From assembly GCF_009770985.1 (NCBI RefSeq), contig NZ_WSRW01000001.1, positions 930,001 to 994,000 on the forward strand: a stretch of 64,000 nucleotides of DNA, given 5' to 3'. How positions within the stretch are numbered: position 1 is the first letter of the stretch; each line of letters opens with the position of its first letter. This document shows, one piece after another, positions 25,933 to 34,556 of the stretch. The DNA is from Mucilaginibacter lacusdianchii. Lineage in GTDB: Bacteria > Bacteroidota > Bacteroidia > Sphingobacteriales > Sphingobacteriaceae. Under the pieces are notes generated by a model that ran no database searches, had not been told where the DNA came from, and saw only the letters and a list, made by a program, of their open reading frames with translations. The position numbers and the translations under genes are program-made.

Positions 25933-26553
25933 TTAGTTCAATTGAGGTTTTAACTGGCTTTGCCGGTATAGCTTACGCCAGTCAAAATAGCCAAAAATGG
26001 CCACTATAAATAAAAACGCAGTTAGCAGCGCAAATAGCGGCAAGTGCTTATGGAACAACAGCGGAATAGCAAATAGATTGGAAACGTTAAGCACCACCCA
26101 GTTTTCTATCCGCCTGCGTGCCAGTAACCAGGTACCTGCCCAAGCCGATGACGACACCCAGGCATCCCAAACCGGCACGGTTGAATCGGTAAAATACTTA
26201 AGCAGTACAAAAATTACTCCCCAGCCAACAAATGCAATCAGTATGGTAATAACCCACTCCTGCTTTGTGGCATAGGCAATTTGCACTGGTGCTGCATTTT
26301 TACGGCGTACCCATAACATCCAGCCATAAATACTCATGCCTACATAGTAGGCGTTTAGGGCCGAATCGGCATATAGGCCCGCCTTAAGTAGCAGAAATAT
26401 GGTGATAGCCGAGCCGGCGATACCTGCAGGGTACAACCATACCTTGTTTTTACGGGCCAGCAATACTTCGGACATGCCAAAAAATACGGCCAACCACTCC
26501 AAAGGAGTAGTTTGCCGTATTTGCGTTATTAATAAATCAAGCCACTGCTGCAT
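25933..26553 (-). CDS. pnuT: PnuT-type thiamine transporter (PnuC family)
   Basis: A 206-residue inner-membrane protein with seven or eight hydrophobic segments. PnuC-family features are LEWLAVFFGMSEVLLARKN near the N terminus and NAYYVGMSIYGWMLWVRRK, with the conserved Trp/Tyr lining of the pore. PnuC proteins take up nicotinamide riboside; the PnuT branch takes up thiamine. The thiamine assignment comes from position: it lies 6 bp downstream of an outer-membrane receptor that is preceded by a TPP riboswitch. Confidence 0.9.
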   Translation of the reverse strand: MQQWLDLLITQIRQTTPLEWLAVFFGMSEVLLARKNKVWLYPAGIAGSAITIFLLLKAGLYADSALNAYYVGMSIYGWMLWVRRKNAAPVQIAYATKQEWVITILIAFVGWGVIFVLLKYFTDSTVPVWDAWVSSSAWAGTWLLARRRIENWVVLNVSNLFAIPLLFHKHLPLFALLTAFLFIVAIFGYFDWRKLYRQSQLKPQLN

Positions 26554-26559
26554 AACTTA

Positions 26560-29052
26560 TTAAAATCTCAGGTTAACAGAAGCCAGGAAGTTGCGGGTAG
26601 CCTGCGGAAAATAATAATTGTAATTTACCAAGTAGCCACTTTCTACATCCGGGTAAGTAGCACCGTTGGCTTCATACTTTTTGCTGAAGATGTTATTTAC
26701 CAATAAAGTAACACCAATGTTTTTAACCCCTTTAATGGCAAAATTGTAATTTAGGCGAACATCGTTCACAAAGTACGATTTCAGGTAACGGTTAACAGCA
26801 TAAGGGTTAGCCGCTACATCCGGCGAGGTAGTTACACCAGTTGGGTTGATATTGGATGTATTATCCAGGTACTGCTTGCTTACATACTTACTTAAAAACG
26901 CAATACTGCCATTTTTGACCGGCGAAAAAGTAATCTCACTACCTGCAATCAACGATGGCGAAAAAGCCAAATCTGATTTTGCCAGGGTTTGCACCACAGA
27001 CGGCAGCGGATCATAATTCTCATCTGATGCATTTAACGTCTGAACAAAGTTCTTTACCTTATTGGTACTTAAAGTAGCATTGGCACCCCACGTTAATGCA
27101 CGGGTAATACGCACGCGCCCTTCGGCTTCTATACCGGCACGGTAGCTGTCTTTTACATTAGTACGCACTTGTGAGCCTACATCATTCAACTGCCCGGTTA
27201 GTACCAGCTGGTTTTTATAAATCATGTAAAAGCCATTGATGCTTCCATTAAAGTTAGCCTGATTGATGCGGTAGCCCAACTCGATATCTTTCAGATTTTC
27301 TGATTTAGGCAGCGGCTGACCGGCCACACGGTCGGTAAAGTCATTACGATTAGGCTCGCGGTTACCAATAGCAAATGAGGCATATACATTATTGTTAGCG
27401 TCAATCTCGTAAGTAATACCGGCTTTGGGATTAAAGAAATTAAAGGTTGCCTGATTGTTAATCTGCTGCATCTTGTTCTCCAAGCCGAAAATATTGTAGT
27501 ACACATGGCGGTACTGCAAATCGCCATACAATAACAGTTTACCCAACTGATACTCGGCACGGCTATAAATGTTAAAGTCGTTCTTTTTAGCGTTGTTGCG
27601 GTAGTACTCGTAGTTCGGAATGATGCCGGCACTTTGCTCAGTGTATAATACATTACCAAAATGGTCGCCATCGTATTTATTATATGCACCACCAATAATC
27701 AGGTTTAGTTTGCTGGGGTGATATTTTAGGGAGTACGTTACGCCATAAAAATCATTATCCAGCCAGCGGCGACGAGCCAGATTAGTATTCTTAATGGTGG
27801 TACCGCCAATAGTTACCGGCTTTATACCATAAGTATTCTGCAAATCATCGTCTTCACGATATTCTTCATAATAGCCAGAACCTTTGGTATAATGCAAGGC
27901 TCCGCTGAAAGACAGCACACGGGAAATAGTCTGGTCATACAACAACTGGTAATGCTTCTGTGTATAATCATCTACCTGGTCTCGGTAACGGTCGCCATTC
28001 GGCATAATACCCAGTTCATTGTAACGACGAGGGTTTTCGCCAATTGACGCTGCATAGTCCGGATCGCCGATGATATTATCCGGAACACCGTTCCATGCTT
28101 GATAAGTACGCTCGTGCCCGGCAAATACATTGGCACGAATCACATTGGTTTTGCCGTAGTAAGCACCGCTTAGAAAATACGATTGCAAATTGGATGAAGC
28201 CATATCAATGTACCCGTCTGACGCAATGCGCGACAAGCGGCCATCAAACGTAAACTTACCGCCCAACAAACCTGTACCTAATTGTACCGTATTTTTTACC
28301 GTACCATATGAACCGGCTGAATTGTTCAACTCCGCGTAAGCACTATCCCGGCGGGTGGTAGTAGATATATTGATGCTACCCCCAAAAGCACCGGCGCCAT
28401 TGGTAGATGTGCCCACACCACGTTGTATCTGTATATTATCTACTGATGAAGCAAAATCGGGCATATCCACAAAGAATGAACCTTGGCTTTCGGCATCATT
28501 ATACGGAATACCGTTGATGGTTACGTTGATACGCGTACCGTCCGATCCACGGATGCGGATACCGGTATAACCCACGCCCGCGCCGGCATCAGATGTAGTT
28601 ACCACTGAAGGAGTTTGGTTCAGTAAAAGCGGCAAATCCTGACCCAGATTATTTTTTTGAATGTCCTTACGGCGCAGATTAGTAAAGGCTGTTGGCGAGT
28701 TATTAGACGCGCGGGTGGCACTTACCGTAACTTCTTCTGCTTGTAATGTACTGGCAGTAAGGCTCAGATTAATAGTTTGATTGCTGCTGAGGCTGAATGC
28801 CTTTTGTGCGTTTTGATAACCGATGTAGCTTACTTTTAATACATAGCTACCGGCTTTTACATTGTTAAACTGATAGGTACCGCTATTAGTGGTAACCGTA
28901 CTGGGCGACACCTGTAACCCCTGTAAAATAACAGTAGTACCGGGTAAAGGCTGACCTGTTTGCTGATCAACAATTTTTCCAGATACGGAGAACTGGGCCG
29001 CTGCCCAAAATGGCAACAGCAGGGCAACAAGTGCCGAAAGTAAATTTTTCAA
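26560..29052 (-). CDS. TonB-dependent outer-membrane receptor, probable thiamine transporter
   Basis: An 830-residue receptor with a signal peptide (1-19), a carboxypeptidase-like regulatory domain (about 22-105), a TonB plug (from EEVTVSATRASNNSPTAF; GAGVGYTGIRIRGSDGTRIN) and a C-terminal barrel. It is not a SusC protein. It is the first gene after the TPP riboswitch and 6 bp ahead of pnuT. This matches the omr1-pnuT arrangement described for Bacteroidota by comparative genomics. It should import thiamine or thiamine phosphates across the outer membrane, repressed when cellular TPP is high. Confidence 0.92.
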   Translation of the reverse strand: MKNLLSALVALLLPFWAAAQFSVSGKIVDQQTGQPLPGTTVILQGLQVSPSTVTTNSGTYQFNNVKAGSYVLKVSYIGYQNAQKAFSLSSNQTINLSLTASTLQAEEVTVSATRASNNSPTAFTNLRRKDIQKNNLGQDLPLLLNQTPSVVTTSDAGAGVGYTGIRIRGSDGTRINVTINGIPYNDAESQGSFFVDMPDFASSVDNIQIQRGVGTSTNGAGAFGGSINISTTTRRDSAYAELNNSAGSYGTVKNTVQLGTGLLGGKFTFDGRLSRIASDGYIDMASSNLQSYFLSGAYYGKTNVIRANVFAGHERTYQAWNGVPDNIIGDPDYAASIGENPRRYNELGIMPNGDRYRDQVDDYTQKHYQLLYDQTISRVLSFSGALHYTKGSGYYEEYREDDDLQNTYGIKPVTIGGTTIKNTNLARRRWLDNDFYGVTYSLKYHPSKLNLIIGGAYNKYDGDHFGNVLYTEQSAGIIPNYEYYRNNAKKNDFNIYSRAEYQLGKLLLYGDLQYRHVYYNIFGLENKMQQINNQATFNFFNPKAGITYEIDANNNVYASFAIGNREPNRNDFTDRVAGQPLPKSENLKDIELGYRINQANFNGSINGFYMIYKNQLVLTGQLNDVGSQVRTNVKDSYRAGIEAEGRVRITRALTWGANATLSTNKVKNFVQTLNASDENYDPLPSVVQTLAKSDLAFSPSLIAGSEITFSPVKNGSIAFLSKYVSKQYLDNTSNINPTGVTTSPDVAANPYAVNRYLKSYFVNDVRLNYNFAIKGVKNIGVTLLVNNIFSKKYEANGATYPDVESGYLVNYNYYFPQATRNFLASVNLRF

Positions 29053-29130
29053 AATGATGAATAGAACATTATGTTAAACCATCTGCCCGCTAAGGGTGTA
29101 AATTGCGTGCAGTACACTTAACTTATTACC

Positions 29131-29302
29131 TCTGTCCCTACGCCGGCATTACCCGGATCAGGTGTAGGAGTGTGCTGTGAGTGGCGGGTTGATCGTTGTG
29201 AATAATAATTTCACATAACCGACAACAGATAACTAACAACACTTCTCCATGGGTATGATCTCAGCCTGTCTTTCAGTTTGATTGCTCAAAGCAAGGCACC
29301 CC
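29131..29302 (-). promoter_or_regulatory. TPP (THI-element) riboswitch
   Basis: On the minus strand the conserved aptamer parts are all present and in order: GGGGTGCC, then GGCTGAGATCATACCC (P2/J2-4), then ACCTGATCCGGGTAATGCCG and CGTAGGGA (P4/P5 and closing strand). The P3 arm is greatly extended, about 80 nt with an inner TGTGAA/TTCACA hairpin. The aptamer ends 78 nt before the receptor ATG. I see no clear terminator in that gap, so control may be on translation. Confidence 0.95.
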
Positions 29303-29457
29303 TTAAGAAATTATGCAGCAAAAGTAGAATATGATTTCGGATTTCGAACTTTTAATTTCGATTTTTTACAAAGTTGATTATACCGAAGCAGATTTTGATA
29401 TGGCTCATTCATGACAAGGGAACTAAGCCGCATTTTTTTTAACAAAAGTTAAATTCG

Positions 29458-29465
29458 TAATTTTG
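29458..29465 (+). promoter_or_regulatory. -7 promoter element (TAATTTTG) of def
   Basis: Exact TAnnTTTG match, 5 nt before the def ATG. At the usual spacing the transcript would start at or very near the start codon, so the mRNA may be leaderless. Confidence 0.45.
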
Positions 29466-29470
29466 CAGCT

Positions 29471-30046
29471 ATGAAACTACCCATTGTAGCCTACGGCGAC
29501 CCGGTTTTGAGAAAAAAGGCGGTTGACATTATACCTGAAGAACAACCCGACTTAAAAGAATTGGTGGAAAACATGTTTGAAACCATGTATGCTGCCCGTG
29601 GCGTAGGTTTGGCAGCTCCGCAAGTGGGTAAATCTTTACGTTTGTTTGTAATCGATGCATCTCCGTTTGATGACGATGAACCGGAACTGAAAGACTTTAA
29701 AAAAGTATTTATCAACGCCCAGATACTGGAAGAAACCGGTGAAGAATGGCCTTTTAATGAAGGTTGTTTGAGCATTCCGGACATTCGCGAGGATGTTTAC
29801 CGCAAGCCTACCGTGCGTATATCCTATTATGATGAAAACATGCAACATCACGAGGATACCTTTAAAGGTTTGGCTGCACGGGTTATTCAGCACGAGTATG
29901 ACCATATTGAAGGCAAGCTGTTTACCGACAAATTAGGTCCGCTACGCAAGCGTTTAATTGAAAAAAGACTGAATGATATTTCGCGCGGGGTAGTGAAAGT
30001 AGATTATAAAATGAAATTCCCGGCAGCTAAAAAAGGCCGCTCATAA
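29471..30046 (+). CDS. def: Peptide deformylase
   Basis: A 191-residue Fe/Zn enzyme that removes the formyl group from nascent proteins. All three motifs are intact: GVGLAAPQVG (44-53), EGCLSIP (metal ligand C99) and HEYDH (H141, catalytic E142, H145). The length is normal with a short basic C-terminal tail. It faces away from the thiamine operon and is followed 3 bp on by a convergent gene. Confidence 0.97.
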   Translation: MKLPIVAYGDPVLRKKAVDIIPEEQPDLKELVENMFETMYAARGVGLAAPQVGKSLRLFVIDASPFDDDEPELKDFKKVFINAQILEETGEEWPFNEGCLSIPDIREDVYRKPTVRISYYDENMQHHEDTFKGLAARVIQHEYDHIEGKLFTDKLGPLRKRLIEKRLNDISRGVVKVDYKMKFPAAKKGRS

Positions 30047-30049
30047 TTA

Positions 30050-30691
30050 TTAATCATTGCTGCTCCGGCTTTTATCGCCGGCAGCAATAGATTTAATAAG
30101 CGATCCCCAGGCTATAGGGTTAAGCAGCGGGTTCGGAATTAATGAATGTGAATTCAGTATACGCGTATGCATATCCTGCCCTATAGCCGATTGTATTTCA
30201 CCGGCATCACGTGCCAATGTACTGTTAGCCGCAGCTAACGAACTTTTGCTCAAATTTTTACGGGCATTTTCCAGGTCGTCACTAGCCACTTTCATCGTCA
30301 AAAAATCTTTCCTGAATTCATCCGTAGTAGCCCACGGAAACACATGGAAAGCAGGCAGGTTGATAACCTGCGGTTTCATTTTCACATGAACGGTATAGCT
30401 TTTATTGGTATTAGCCGGAATAACAATCTCCTGCGGCGCGAAACCCACTGCGGTAAACAGCAAGGTATCCTGTTCGTGAACCACGAATGAGAAGTAGCCT
30501 TTGTAATTAGATATATTAACTGTTTTTTTACTGTTTGCATTGGCAATAGAAACGTAAGGGACAATTACCTTGTTACTATCAGCATTTACCGTGATTCCCG
30601 AAAATTGCAGCAAAGGTTTTTCCTGCTGCTGTCCGAAAGCAACTACTGTGGCAAACAAAAAAAATAATAATCCAACTACACGCTTCATCAT
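30050..30691 (-). CDS. Secreted protein with carboxypeptidase-like regulatory domain
   Basis: A 213-residue exported protein with a signal peptide ending VVAFGQ (about residue 21). Residues about 28-110 form a carboxypeptidase-D-like beta sandwich (SGITVNADSNKVIVPYVSIA, FSFVVHEQDTLLFTAVGF). The rest is helical (TTDEFRKDFLTMKVASDDLE) with no recognised motif. Such stand-alone domains are common in Bacteroidota and their role is unknown. It is convergent with def. Confidence 0.75.
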   Translation of the reverse strand: MMKRVVGLLFFLFATVVAFGQQQEKPLLQFSGITVNADSNKVIVPYVSIANANSKKTVNISNYKGYFSFVVHEQDTLLFTAVGFAPQEIVIPANTNKSYTVHVKMKPQVINLPAFHVFPWATTDEFRKDFLTMKVASDDLENARKNLSKSSLAAANSTLARDAGEIQSAIGQDMHTRILNSHSLIPNPLLNPIAWGSLIKSIAAGDKSRSSND

Positions 30692-30801
30692 TAGCTCTAA
30701 ACAGTTGTAACTGTATTTACCCGGCTATAATTAAAAAGGTTTTAACGAGATAAAAATATGCTAAGGTGCTGATATACGCTAATATTTAACATTACTTAAC
30801 A

Positions 30802-31080
30802 TTAGCGCATGTTGGCCGGCAAAACCGCATTAGGGTCGTCCATATCAGTCAGGTTAAGTGCCTCAACAGCGCTTACCTCGGGCACGGCTTTCATAATGGC
30901 TTGCTCAATACCGGCCTTTAGGGTCATAATACTCATTGGGCATGAGCCGCATGAACCCAGCAGCTTCAATTTCACCACATTATCTGGCGTAATCTCTTCA
31001 ATTGAAACATTCCCACCGTCAGCTTCCAGATACGGCCTGATGGTATCTAATGCTGCTTCAACCTGCTCAAACAAACTCAT
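30802..31080 (-). CDS. NifU C-terminal-domain (NfuA-like) iron-sulfur carrier
   Basis: A 92-residue protein made only of the NifU C-terminal domain, with the cluster-binding CGSC motif (C44, C47) in KLLGSCGSCPMS. It should carry and deliver Fe-S clusters. It lies 37 bp downstream of the Mrp ATPase gene on the same strand, a sensible pairing because both act in Fe-S protein maturation. Confidence 0.92.
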   Translation of the reverse strand: MSLFEQVEAALDTIRPYLEADGGNVSIEEITPDNVVKLKLLGSCGSCPMSIMTLKAGIEQAIMKAVPEVSAVEALNLTDMDDPNAVLPANMR

Positions 31081-31117
31081 GTTTATAATTTTAGTTACGT
31101 AAAGATATTAATTTTTT

Positions 31118-32206
31118 TTAGTGATTTACCACATTCACGCCATCGGGTGCCTTGGCGTTAAAGATGGAAACCTGTTGTGCCACCCGCTCGGCAATATGCA
31201 TAAAAGCCTTGTTCATAATGCCATCTTCTGATAGTACCACCGGCTTACCTGCATCGCCCGATTCGCTGATACTTTTCACCAGAGGTATTTCGCCCAAGAA
31301 GGGTGCATCAATCATTTGCGCCAGTTTTAAGCCACCACCCTGTCCAAAAATGTAATATTTGTTTTCGGGCAATTCGGCCGGTGTGAAGTACGACATATTT
31401 TCAATCACCCCCAGTACAGGTACATTAATGGCATCCATCATAAACATGCCAACCCCTTTTTTGGCATCGGCCAAAGCAACATCCTGCGGTGTAGTTACAA
31501 CAACCGCACCGGCAATCGGGAAGCTTTGGGTAACCGTAATGTGTATATCACCAGTACCTGGCGGCAAATCCACCACTAAGTAATCCAGTTCGCCCCAGTC
31601 GGCATCGTTGAATAGTTGTTTTACGGCTGTAGAAACCATTGGCCCACGCCATGGCACTGGCTGGTTAGGGTCGGTAAAGAAACCGATAGATAGCAACTTG
31701 ATGCCATATTTTTCAATAGGCTCGATACGGGTTTTGCCATTTACCTGGCTGGCCTGCGGGCGGGCACCTTCCAATCCAAACATGATAGGAACCGATGGGC
31801 CATAAATATCCGCATCAATTAAACCTACGCTTGCGCCAGTAGCGGCTAAGCCTAACGCCAGGTTAGCTGCCACGGTAGATTTACCCACGCCACCTTTACC
31901 TGATGCCACAGCAATAATATTTTTAACACCCGGAACACCAGTGTTTTTTTGTGTTGTTACGCGCGATGTCATATTGATACTCACTTCCACATCCGGACTG
32001 ATAAAATGGCTGATGGCATTGCGGCAGGCATTTTCAATTAAACCTTTTAATGGGCAGGCCGGTGTGGTTAGTATAACCGAAAAGCTCAGTTTATTACCTT
32101 CAATATGTATATCCTGTATCATGTTCAAGGTAACCAGGTCTTTTTTCAAGTCAGGTTCCTCAACGTTGCTCAGGGCTTGTAATACTTGTTCTTTATTTAG
32201 TTGCAT
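31118..32206 (-). CDS. Mrp/NBP35-family P-loop ATPase, Fe-S cluster carrier
   Basis: A 362-residue protein with an N-terminal DUF59/MIP18-like domain (1-85) and a MinD-type ATPase domain with deviant Walker A GKGGVGKST (103-111) and VDLPPGTGD. Members load or transfer Fe-S clusters. The usual CPxC pair after ENMSYF, which binds the bridging cluster in canonical Mrp, is absent here (ENMSYFTPAELPENK). It is co-directional with the NfuA-like gene and has a good promoter element upstream. Confidence 0.93.
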   Translation of the reverse strand: MQLNKEQVLQALSNVEEPDLKKDLVTLNMIQDIHIEGNKLSFSVILTTPACPLKGLIENACRNAISHFISPDVEVSINMTSRVTTQKNTGVPGVKNIIAVASGKGGVGKSTVAANLALGLAATGASVGLIDADIYGPSVPIMFGLEGARPQASQVNGKTRIEPIEKYGIKLLSIGFFTDPNQPVPWRGPMVSTAVKQLFNDADWGELDYLVVDLPPGTGDIHITVTQSFPIAGAVVVTTPQDVALADAKKGVGMFMMDAINVPVLGVIENMSYFTPAELPENKYYIFGQGGGLKLAQMIDAPFLGEIPLVKSISESGDAGKPVVLSEDGIMNKAFMHIAERVAQQVSIFNAKAPDGVNVVNH

Positions 32207-32222
32207 AATAATAGGGTGAGTG

Positions 32223-32230
32223 CAAAATTA
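32223..32230 (-). promoter_or_regulatory. -7 promoter element (TAATTTTG) of the mrp gene
   Basis: Exact TAnnTTTG match on the minus strand, 16 nt upstream of the ATG. Confidence 0.5.
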
Positions 32231-32324
32231 CAAAAACAGGCGCGCAATGCTTTTGTTAGAGAAATAATTTACTTTGCGGAAACGTTTTATAGCCGATAAG
32301 ATTTAGTTTTGGAGAAATTTACAC

Positions 32325-34493
32325 ATGCATCGCCTTAATCCTAAGTATATACGTATTGCCAGTATCGTCCTGGGCATTCTTCTCTTGATTACTCTTATTG
32401 GTGGCTATCTGGCTTATTCTAAACGCGAAGCCATATTGCAGTCGGCCATTAACAAAGCTAAAGCAAAAGCGAAAGCGGAGTATAATTTAGATGTAAAAAT
32501 AGGTCAAGCTCATTTTACAGGTCTAAGCACCGTGGCTTTCAGTAATATAAGTGTAGTGCCCGAGCAGCGCGACAGCCTGTTGAGTATTCGCTATTTTGTG
32601 ATAAGCGTTAAGCTGATGCCGCTTATTATTGGGGATATTAAACTGGCTGATGTAGGTTTGCACGACGGGCATTTAAACCTGGTGAGCAAAAACGGTGTGC
32701 GCAATTTCGATTTCTTGTTTAAAAAGAAGAAGAACAGTAATAAAAAATCAACAACAGGATTGAATGATTTGGCCGATAACCTGATTAACCAGGTGCTTTA
32801 TAAAATTCCGGACAATTTAAACCTGACTAATTTCAATACTACTTTTACCGACGACAGCAATCAGGTAAAGTTATTTACGCGCTCGGCTATTATTAAAGAT
32901 GGCGATTTGATGTCGACCATTGTAGTGAACGATAATTATGCCACTTGGCACCTGGCCGGCAAGCTAAACCCTTCTGATAAAGAGATTGACGTAAAGCTGT
33001 ATGCCCAGGGCCGCAAATTTGAACTGCCTTTTCTGGAAAGCAAATTTAAGCTGAAGCTGAACTTTGACACATTAACCACCCGGCTAAATAAAGTAGAGCA
33101 CGGTAACGACGAAACACAGATATACACCTACTTAGCCGTTCGCAACCTGCTTATCAATCACCCGGCTCTTTCCGACAGCAATGTAACTGTACCGGTAGGG
33201 TCTATTGATGCCAACCTGTTTGTAGGTGGCCGTTATGTTTCGTTGGATAGTTCGTCGGTTATCCACTTAAAAAAGATTACTGCGCATCCATATGTGAAAT
33301 ATACCATGCGCCCTACCAAAATATTTGCGGTTAAAATGCATACCGACTGGTTGCCAGCGCAAGATGTATTTGACTCCTTTCCGCAAGGCTTATTTACTAC
33401 GCTTGAAGGTATAAAGGTAACCGGTAAAGTACGCTATAACCTGCATCTATTTTTAGATACTTCGCGCCCCGATGACGTACAGTTTGAATCGGGCATGGCG
33501 CAGCAGGGCTTCCGGATTGTGCAGTTTGGAAAGACTGATTTTGATAAGCTAAACAAGCCCTTTACTTATGTGCCATATGAAAAGGGCAAGCCCATGCCGG
33601 CACGTTTTATTGGGCCAAGCAACCCGAACTTCACCCCTATTGATCAAATAGCACCAGAACTGCAACATGCAGTAATGACAGCCGAGGATCCATCTTTTTA
33701 TACCCACCACGGCTTTGTTCAGGAATCGTTGCGCAGATCAATTGCTACCAACTTAAAAGAGAAGAAGTTTAAGCGTGGTGGCAGTACCATATCTATGCAG
33801 CTGGTGAAAAACACTTTTTTAAGCCGTAAAAAAACGCTGGTGCGCAAGGTGGAAGAAGCTATTATTGTATGGATGATAGAAAACACCCGTTTGATGAGCA
33901 AAAGACGCATGCTGGAGGTGTACTTTAACATCATTGAATGGGGCCGCAATATTTATGGCATTGGTGAGGCATCTCACTTCTATTTCGGGAAATCACCATC
34001 CGATTTAACTATTGGCGAAAGTATATATCTGGCTAGCATAGTACCTAACCCTAAAGCAGGCTTATATGCCTTTGAGCCCGATGGCACGCTACGCTACCGT
34101 TTACATGGTTATTTCAGGCTGATAGGCAACCTGATGGCCAGCCGAGGCTGGGCGCAACGCGATACTAACGCTTATGGGTTTTACAACGTACGCCTGCGCG
34201 AAGGACTAAGGCAACGCATAGCGCCTGTTGATACAGCCGTGGCCGACAGCATACTGGCCAACCCCGATGCTGCAGAGGGTGATGAACAAGTAGTACCGCC
34301 AGGTGTTACCGAAGCGCCTAAAGAACCCGGATTTTTCCAGCGTTTGTTTGGAAAGAAAGACACCTCTAAAGTGCAAGCATCTCCCGACGACTCGGCCAAA
34401 GCTAATCGTAAACGCGAACGTGAAGCCCGCAGAGAACAAAAGCGCTTAGAGAAAGAACGCCTGAAAGCTTTGCATGACAGAGGTTTAGGTTAA
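32325..34493 (+). CDS. GT51 peptidoglycan transglycosylase with AsmA-like N-terminal extension
   Basis: A 722-residue membrane-anchored protein. One N-terminal membrane helix (about 10-30) is followed by a long extension. Its ADVGLHDGHLNLVSKNGVRN stretch resembles the substrate-groove repeats of AsmA/TamB-like proteins. A complete GT51 domain follows: EDPSFYTHHG with catalytic E454, RGGSTISMQLVKN, KVEEAIIVWMIE and EWGRNIYGIGEAS. There is no transpeptidase domain. The C terminus is a charged Lys/Arg/Glu tail. It should polymerise glycan strands from lipid II. Similar monofunctional GT51 proteins exist, but the long N-terminal part is unusual. It stands alone and ends 20 nt before a perfect palindrome. 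Confidence 0.85.
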   Translation: MHRLNPKYIRIASIVLGILLLITLIGGYLAYSKREAILQSAINKAKAKAKAEYNLDVKIGQAHFTGLSTVAFSNISVVPEQRDSLLSIRYFVISVKLMPLIIGDIKLADVGLHDGHLNLVSKNGVRNFDFLFKKKKNSNKKSTTGLNDLADNLINQVLYKIPDNLNLTNFNTTFTDDSNQVKLFTRSAIIKDGDLMSTIVVNDNYATWHLAGKLNPSDKEIDVKLYAQGRKFELPFLESKFKLKLNFDTLTTRLNKVEHGNDETQIYTYLAVRNLLINHPALSDSNVTVPVGSIDANLFVGGRYVSLDSSSVIHLKKITAHPYVKYTMRPTKIFAVKMHTDWLPAQDVFDSFPQGLFTTLEGIKVTGKVRYNLHLFLDTSRPDDVQFESGMAQQGFRIVQFGKTDFDKLNKPFTYVPYEKGKPMPARFIGPSNPNFTPIDQIAPELQHAVMTAEDPSFYTHHGFVQESLRRSIATNLKEKKFKRGGSTISMQLVKNTFLSRKKTLVRKVEEAIIVWMIENTRLMSKRRMLEVYFNIIEWGRNIYGIGEASHFYFGKSPSDLTIGESIYLASIVPNPKAGLYAFEPDGTLRYRLHGYFRLIGNLMASRGWAQRDTNAYGFYNVRLREGLRQRIAPVDTAVADSILANPDAAEGDEQVVPPGVTEAPKEPGFFQRLFGKKDTSKVQASPDDSAKANRKREREARREQKRLEKERLKALHDRGLG

Positions 34494-34513
34494 ACTTGAC
34501 ACACCCGTTACAC

Positions 34514-34537
34514 AATTACATGTTTAAACATGTAATT
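34514..34537. promoter_or_regulatory. Perfect 24-bp palindrome upstream of the nitroreductase
   Basis: The arm AATTACATGTTT is followed directly by its exact reverse complement. It ends 19 nt before the nitroreductase ATG, where a repressor would sit. A TTTTAC tract follows, so a weak terminator for the GT51 gene is an alternative, but a stem with no loop is unfavourable for that. Confidence 0.5.
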
Positions 34538-34556
34538 TTACATCAAAAATAATTCT

